DNA of 17,688 bases from JBBRUG01 sp038247995 (GTDB taxonomy: Bacteria > Chloroflexota > Chloroflexia > Chloroflexales > Chloroflexaceae). Below the pieces are notes generated by a model that worked only from the letters and a program-made list of their open reading frames with translations, ran no database searches and was not told where the DNA came from. Below are positions 13,861 to 17,688 of this stretch, piece after piece. Numbering within the stretch: position 1 is the stretch's first letter; each line of letters begins with the position of its first letter. Position numbers and translations under genes: made by a program. The stretch is taken from the NCBI GenBank assembly GCA_038247995.1, contig JBBRUG010000095.1, positions 1 through 17,688 on the forward strand. The letters run 5' to 3'.

Positions 13861-14601
13861 GTGACCGTCATCGACAAAGGCAGTTCGACGCCGCTTTATT
13901 TGCAGCTCAAGCGCTTGATTGAGCAGCAAGTTGCGAGTGGTATGCTTGCGCCGCACACCCGCATTTCTTCCGAGCGCGAGTTAAGCGAGCAGTACGAGAT
14001 TAGCCGGATGACGGCGCGGCGGGCGTTGTTGGAACTCACGCGCGAAGGGCGGATTTATACCGCTGTGGGCAAGGGCACATTTGTTGCCGAGCCGAAGATC
14101 AGCCAGAATCTGCAATCGCTTACGAGCTTCAGCGAAGATATGCGTGCGCGCGGGTTGCGCCCATCGGCCCGCTTGCTCCGCCGCGAGTTAACCCGCGCCG
14201 ATGAGGAAGTTGCGGCAAGTCTGCGGGTGCTGCCGGGCACGGCGGTGATCTTGATTGAGCGGTTGCGCCTGGCCGATAGCGAGCCGATGGCGCTTGAACG
14301 GGCCCACTTTCATTTTAGTGGGGTCGAGGAGTTGCTCCACCTCGACCTGAGCGGCTCGATCTACGAGTTGTTGCGCGAGCGCTTCGGCCTGATGCCAATC
14401 GAGGCGATTCAGGAGTTTGAGGCCCGGCTTACAGTTGAGAGTGAGCAGCAACTGTTAAAAACGGCGCCGGGCACACCGGTGCTCACCCTGAGCCGCACCA
14501 CGTACGACAGCAGCCGGCGGCCTTTCGAGTTCGTCCAATCGATGTATCGTAGCGATCGGTACCGCTTTGTGGCCCGGTTGCTGCGCGAAGAGCGGTTATG
14601 A
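13861..14601 (+). CDS. GntR-family regulator, HutC/UTRA type (NagR/YvoA-like)
   Basis: This 246-aa cytoplasmic repressor has a winged helix-turn-helix at residues about 10-77 (PLYLQLKRLIEQQVASGML, ISSERELSEQYEISRMTARR, GKGTFVAEPK) and a UTRA ligand domain at about 90-236 (LTSFSEDMRARGLRPSARLL, LIERLRLADSEPMALERAHF, FVQSMYRSDRYRF). The SMYRSDRYRF end and the linker are typical of NagR/YvoA/DasR proteins, which respond to GlcNAc-6-phosphate or GlcN-6-phosphate. The GTG start at 13861 is chosen because GGAAG lies 4 bases upstream and the length then equals the family norm; a longer reading from 13723 is repeat-encoded. It overlaps nagZ by ATGA, indicating coupled translation. A dre-type operator sits at its own promoter. 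The exact ligand is inferred from context. Confidence 0.9.
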   Translation: MTVIDKGSSTPLYLQLKRLIEQQVASGMLAPHTRISSERELSEQYEISRMTARRALLELTREGRIYTAVGKGTFVAEPKISQNLQSLTSFSEDMRARGLRPSARLLRRELTRADEEVAASLRVLPGTAVILIERLRLADSEPMALERAHFHFSGVEELLHLDLSGSIYELLRERFGLMPIEAIQEFEARLTVESEQQLLKTAPGTPVLTLSRTTYDSSRRPFEFVQSMYRSDRYRFVARLLREERL

Positions 14602-16169
14602 GCGAAGCGATGCGCACGACCCGTACGCTGGCCGGACAACATATCTGCCTGAGTATTCCTGGCCCCACGCCGACGCCGGCCCTGCGGGCTGCGCTCGCTG
14701 CGGCGCGCCCTTCGGGTGTGATTTTGTTTGCGCGCAATATTGTTGCGCCGGATCAGTTGACGGTGCTCTGCGCCACGCTCCAAGGCTGGGCAGCCGAAGA
14801 AGGTCTGCCGCCGCTACTGATCGGGATCGATCAGGAGGGCGGCACGGTGAGCCGCTTGCCGGCGCCGTTCATCACGCCGCCTAGTCAGGCTGCGCAGGGC
14901 CGGGCCGGTGTGCTGGCTGCTCATGCCTGCGCGCTGCTCAGCGGGCGTCAGTTGCGCGCCTGTGGGGTCAATCTGAATTTTGCGCCGTCGCTTGATGTCC
15001 ACAGCAACCCGGCCAATCCGGTGATCGGCATCCGCAGCTTCGGCAGCGATCCGGGGTTGGTCGCCGAGTGTGGCTTGGCGGCCCTGGCCGGTTATCGTGC
15101 CGCCAATGTGATTGCTACAGTGAAGCACTTTCCCGGCCACGGTGATACAAACAGCGACTCGCATCTTGGTTTGCCGGTGCTCGCGCACGATCTGGCCCGG
15201 ATCGAAGCGGTGGAACTGGCGCCATTCCGTGCTGCCCTCGCCGTCGCTCCGGCACTCATGACCGCGCATGTGGTGTTTCAGGCGCTCGACGACGCGCCGG
15301 CAACACTCTCGCCAAGGGTGCTCACCGGCCTGCTGCGCGAAACGCTTGGCTACGCCGGCCTGGTTTTTACCGACGCGCTCGATATGCGCGCCATTGCCGA
15401 CCGTTATGGCGCTGCCGAGGCCGCCCGCCTCGCCCTGGCCGCCGGCGCCGATATTGTGATGCCGCTGGGCGATCTGGCCGCGCAGGTGGCGGTGGTTGAA
15501 CGGCTGGCGCTGGCGCTTGAAGCGGGGGAACTTGCGCTGAATGCAAGTCAGGCTACCACACGCCGCCTGAATCATCTGCGTGAAACGTACGCGCTGCACG
15601 AACCGGCGCCCGGCCCGGCGGCACTGACGCCTGCGCTCCTGGCCGAGTTCGCCGCAACGGCAATCGATGTGGCGCGGCAGGGCATGCTCGTCGATGATCC
15701 TGCCGGCCGAATGCCGCTTGAGCCGGGTACCCGACTTGCGGTGATCGACTGTATGCTGCCGCGCTTCAACAATGCTGAAGAGGCAATCGAGCGCACCGAA
15801 CTGTTGCGCGCCCTGGTATTGATGCGTTTCCCGCAGGCTACCTACTACGCCGTGAGCCAGGAAGTAACCGCTGCCGAAAGCGCGGCGGCCTGTACGCTGG
15901 CTGCCGCTGCCGAAGCCACGCTCCTGATCACGCGCAACGCCTACTTTCTGGAGCATCAGGCCGCGCTTGGGCAGGCGGTCGCCACCACCGGCACGCCATT
16001 GATCCACGTCGCTGCGCGCAGCCCAGAAGATCTGGGGCTTGTGCCCGCCCACGTTCGTCTCGCCACATTCGGCGATCCGGCGGTGAGCCTGGCGGCGCTG
16101 GTTGACAGTCTGGCAGTTGGACCGTCTGACCGTCTGACAGTCTGGCAGTTGGACCGTCTGACAGTCTGA
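14598..16169 (+). CDS. nagZ: Beta-N-acetylglucosaminidase NagZ, glycoside hydrolase family 3
   Basis: This 523-aa enzyme removes terminal GlcNAc from GlcNAc-MurNAc chains in peptidoglycan recycling. The GH3 barrel (about 12-340) shows LIGIDQEGGTVSRL, NLNFAPSLDVHSNP, the NagZ loop KHFPGHGDTNSDSHLGLP with the Asp187/His189 acid-base pair, and VFTDALDM with nucleophile Asp259. About 350-510 is a second alpha/beta domain as in two-domain Bacillus-type NagZ. No signal peptide is seen, so it is probably cytoplasmic. The start overlaps the gntR stop (ATGA) with GAAGAG upstream. The last 20 or so residues (LAVGPSDRLTVWQLDRLTV) and the TGA stop are encoded by the 8-bp repeat array, so the original end has been replaced by, or extended into, repeat. 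namZ follows after 152 bases. Confidence 0.92.
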   Translation: MSEAMRTTRTLAGQHICLSIPGPTPTPALRAALAAARPSGVILFARNIVAPDQLTVLCATLQGWAAEEGLPPLLIGIDQEGGTVSRLPAPFITPPSQAAQGRAGVLAAHACALLSGRQLRACGVNLNFAPSLDVHSNPANPVIGIRSFGSDPGLVAECGLAALAGYRAANVIATVKHFPGHGDTNSDSHLGLPVLAHDLARIEAVELAPFRAALAVAPALMTAHVVFQALDDAPATLSPRVLTGLLRETLGYAGLVFTDALDMRAIADRYGAAEAARLALAAGADIVMPLGDLAAQVAVVERLALALEAGELALNASQATTRRLNHLRETYALHEPAPGPAALTPALLAEFAATAIDVARQGMLVDDPAGRMPLEPGTRLAVIDCMLPRFNNAEEAIERTELLRALVLMRFPQATYYAVSQEVTAAESAAACTLAAAAEATLLITRNAYFLEHQAALGQAVATTGTPLIHVAARSPEDLGLVPAHVRLATFGDPAVSLAALVDSLAVGPSDRLTVWQLDRLTV

Positions 16170-16191
16170 CAGTCTGACAGTCTGACAGTTC
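16104..16191. repeat. 8-bp tandem array, unit GACAGTCT, overlapping the nagZ 3' end
   Basis: Eleven uninterrupted 8-bp units: GACAGTCT with variants GGCAGTTG, GACCGTCT and a final GACAGTTC. A 40-bp higher-order block (GACAGTCT-GGCAGTTG-GACCGTCT and so on) is partly repeated. The first eight units lie inside nagZ, whose stop codon is in unit 8/9. It is the same unit as the array at 13626. Confidence 0.9.
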
Positions 16192-16313
16192 CTTAGTTCC
16201 TTAGTTCCTTAGTTCCCTAGTTCTTAGTTCCCTAGTTCTTAGTTCCTTAGTTCCTTAGTTCCTTAGTTCCTGGTTCCTTTGTTCCCTGGTTCCTTTGTTC
16301 CCTGGTTCCTTTG
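16189..16313. repeat. 7/8-bp tandem array, unit TTCCTTAG and variants
   Basis: TTCCTTAG units are followed by TTCCCTAG/TTCTTAG alternations, then more TTCCTTAG, and finally TTCCTTTG alternating with TTCCCTGG. All fit TTCCnnnG. It ends 8 bases before the namZ ATG and supplies no ribosome site. Its layout (GACAGTCT array, then TTCCnnnG array, then gene) repeats that upstream of gntR. Confidence 0.9.
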
Positions 16314-16321
16314 TTTTCAGT

Positions 16322-17533
16322 ATGAACACTTTCATCCAACCAGGCATCAGCATTTTACTTGAGCAGCCGACAAAGCTGCTCGCCGGACGGCGGATCGCGC
16401 TGCTTACCGGCCCCAGCGGTGTGCTGCCCGATCTGCGCAGCAGCGCTGAGGCGCTGGCCGCTGTTGCCGATGTGCGCGCCTTTTTTGCCCCCGAGCACGG
16501 TCTGCTCGGCGCCCTGCCCGAAGCCGCCCATGTCGGCGATGCGACCCATCCCTCCGGCGCGCCGATCTACAGCCTCTACGGCGACCACGACGCGCCCACG
16601 CCGGCGCAGCTTGCCGATATCGACGTGGTTGTCTGTGATTTCCAGGATATCGGCTGCCGCTTCTACACCTATGCCTGGACGCTGGTGAAGCTGATGGAGG
16701 TTGCCGCGCAGGGTGGCGTAGCAGTGGTTGTCTGCGACCGGCCGAACCCGCGCGGCGGCTTGCAGGTTGCCGGGCCTGGGATTGAGGCTGCGCAGCGCTC
16801 GCTCGTCGGCCTGCACGATGTGCCGATCTGCCATGGACTCACCCTCGGCGAACTGGCCGCTTTGGCGAATGCCGAGCGTCGGATCGGTTGCGAACTAACG
16901 GTTGTACCATGCGTTGGATGGCGGCGTGAACAGCGTTGGGAAGCGACAGGACTGCCCTGGGCCGCGCCCTCGCCGAACATGCCCGACGCTGCAACCACCT
17001 TGATCTACCCTGGCACGTGCCTTGCTGAGGGAGTCAATCTCTCGGTTGGGCGGGGCACAGCGCGGCCCTTCGAGTGGATCGGTGCGCCATGGGTGCGCGG
17101 CGCGGAACTGGCCGCCTACCTGAATGCGCAAGATCTGCCCGGCGTGCGCTGGCGCGGGATCGCCTTCCAGCCCGCATTGGCGCCGTTCCTGGGCGAAATC
17201 TGCCAGGGCGTGCAGCCCTACGTGACGGATGTGGAGCGCTACGAGCCGTTACTTGTCGGTGTTGCCCTGCTGGCCACGCTGCGGGACACCCATCGCGATG
17301 CCTTTGCAATCAGCGCTGCCGACGGGATCTACGCCGACGCCGACCAGATGGCGCGCCGCGGGTATGCCACCGCCGACGCCTGGCAATCGGCCCACTTCGA
17401 CCGCCTGGCCGGCAGCCCGGCCCTGCGAGAAGCGCTCGAAGCCGGCGCCCAGCCCGCCGATATTGTCGCTGAGTGGCGACCGTACGAAGCCGCGTTTCGG
17501 GAGCGGCGCGAGCCGTATGTGTTGTATGTATGA
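16322..17533 (+). CDS. namZ: Exo-beta-N-acetylmuramidase NamZ (DUF1343, GH171)
   Basis: This 403-aa enzyme is expected to release MurNAc from the non-reducing end of MurNAc-GlcNAc oligosaccharides, the activity known for B. subtilis NamZ (YbbC). Family marks are FAPEHGLLG with Glu58-His59, SLYGDHDAPT, DFQDIGCRFYTYAW (106-119), DRPNPRGG, PSPNMPDA, YPGTCLAEGVNLSVGRGT and FEWIGAPW. The length is normal for the mature family domain. There is no signal peptide, unlike the secreted Bacillus enzyme, so a cytoplasmic role is likely. ATG 16322 is chosen; the open frame back to 16295 is repeat DNA. No ribosome site is visible before it, since the array reaches to within 8 bases. It is probably read from the gntR promoter through the arrays. 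Confidence 0.92.
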   Translation: MNTFIQPGISILLEQPTKLLAGRRIALLTGPSGVLPDLRSSAEALAAVADVRAFFAPEHGLLGALPEAAHVGDATHPSGAPIYSLYGDHDAPTPAQLADIDVVVCDFQDIGCRFYTYAWTLVKLMEVAAQGGVAVVVCDRPNPRGGLQVAGPGIEAAQRSLVGLHDVPICHGLTLGELAALANAERRIGCELTVVPCVGWRREQRWEATGLPWAAPSPNMPDAATTLIYPGTCLAEGVNLSVGRGTARPFEWIGAPWVRGAELAAYLNAQDLPGVRWRGIAFQPALAPFLGEICQGVQPYVTDVERYEPLLVGVALLATLRDTHRDAFAISAADGIYADADQMARRGYATADAWQSAHFDRLAGSPALREALEAGAQPADIVAEWRPYEAAFRERREPYVLYV

Positions 17534-17585
17534 CACGGCCAGCATGCGACAGCATCAGCCAGGGTGCGACGGCACCATCGTCTAT

Positions 17586-17688
17586 GCCGCAGCATCAACC
17601 CGCCGCTACACGCCGCAGCATCAACCCGCCGCTACACGCCGCAGCATCAACCCGCCGCCACACGCCGCAGCATCAACCCGCCGCCACA
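17586..17688. repeat. 26-bp tandem array, continuing past the window
   Basis: Four head-to-tail copies of a 26-bp unit (GCCGCAGCATCAACCC followed by GCCGCTACAC) start at 17586, 17612, 17638 and 17664; the last is cut by the window end after 25 bases. Copies 3 and 4 carry T to C in the second half (GCCGCCACAC). Degenerate relatives (GCGACAGCATCA, GCGACGGCACCATC) occur just before, from about 17545. There are no unique spacers, so it is not CRISPR. Confidence 0.9.

Noticed and set aside
14814..16052. A 412-codon open frame on the minus strand opposite nagZ
   Set aside because: It is an antisense shadow of a well-supported GH3 gene; its translation is Arg/Gly/Gln-rich with no domain, and nagZ shows all catalytic motifs.
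17586..17688. Possible CRISPR array
   Set aside because: The units are contiguous 26-mers with no variable spacers and no cas genes nearby.
1..17688. tRNA, rRNA, riboswitch, insertion sequence or integrase
   Set aside because: None was recognised by eye on either strand; a covariance-model scan would be needed to exclude small RNAs.

Overview
The window looks like part of a chromosome from Chloroflexota, probably class Chloroflexia (Roseiflexus, Chloroflexus or Kouleothrix type). The reasons are the moderately high GC, a secreted protein ending in IYLPLMRR (a tail I associate with secreted proteins of this phylum), an AfsR-like BTAD regulator, a Uma2 protein, and intergenic DNA rich in short repeats. 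This is a judgement from protein style, not from a marker gene. I saw no rRNA, tRNA, CRISPR array or transposase.

Left third (1-6440), minus strand: a block of exported proteins. In transcription order these are a 389-aa protein with a tail-fibre-associated N-terminal domain, a 1044-aa helical secreted protein whose C-terminus distantly recalls Tc-toxin A subunits, a 314-aa protein with a cadherin-like Ig domain, and a signal peptide plus broken Ig domain that runs out of frame into a DUF58 fragment at the window edge. Strong palindromes lie in the gaps between genes, and an intrinsic terminator follows the 314-aa gene. Divergent to this block is a 995-aa AfsR/SARP-type regulator (winged helix, BTAD, NB-ARC ATPase, TPR) starting at 6547; it is the obvious candidate controller.

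Middle (9535-13460): a lone Uma2-family protein with its own promoter, then a minus-strand group made of a 72-aa unknown protein, threonine ammonia-lyase (GTG start directly behind a GGAGG ribosome site) and an FtsW/RodA/SpoVE peptidoglycan polymerase.

Right (13560-17533), plus strand: the most coherent system. A TTGACA-17-TAGAAT promoter overlaps a NagR/DasR-like operator (TGGTATATACCA plus a half site). It drives a GntR/UTRA regulator, then NagZ (beta-N-acetylglucosaminidase, overlapping by ATGA), then NamZ (DUF1343, exo-beta-N-acetylmuramidase). NagZ and NamZ together would take peptidoglycan sugar chains apart from the non-reducing end, and the regulator would sense an amino-sugar phosphate. 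Neither enzyme has a visible signal peptide, which suggests a cytoplasmic recycling route. Two kinds of 8-bp tandem repeat stand in the same order before gntR and before namZ. The first set fills most of the gntR leader; the second encodes the last residues and the stop codon of nagZ and reaches to 8 bases from the namZ start. A 26-bp tandem array begins after namZ and continues past the window end.
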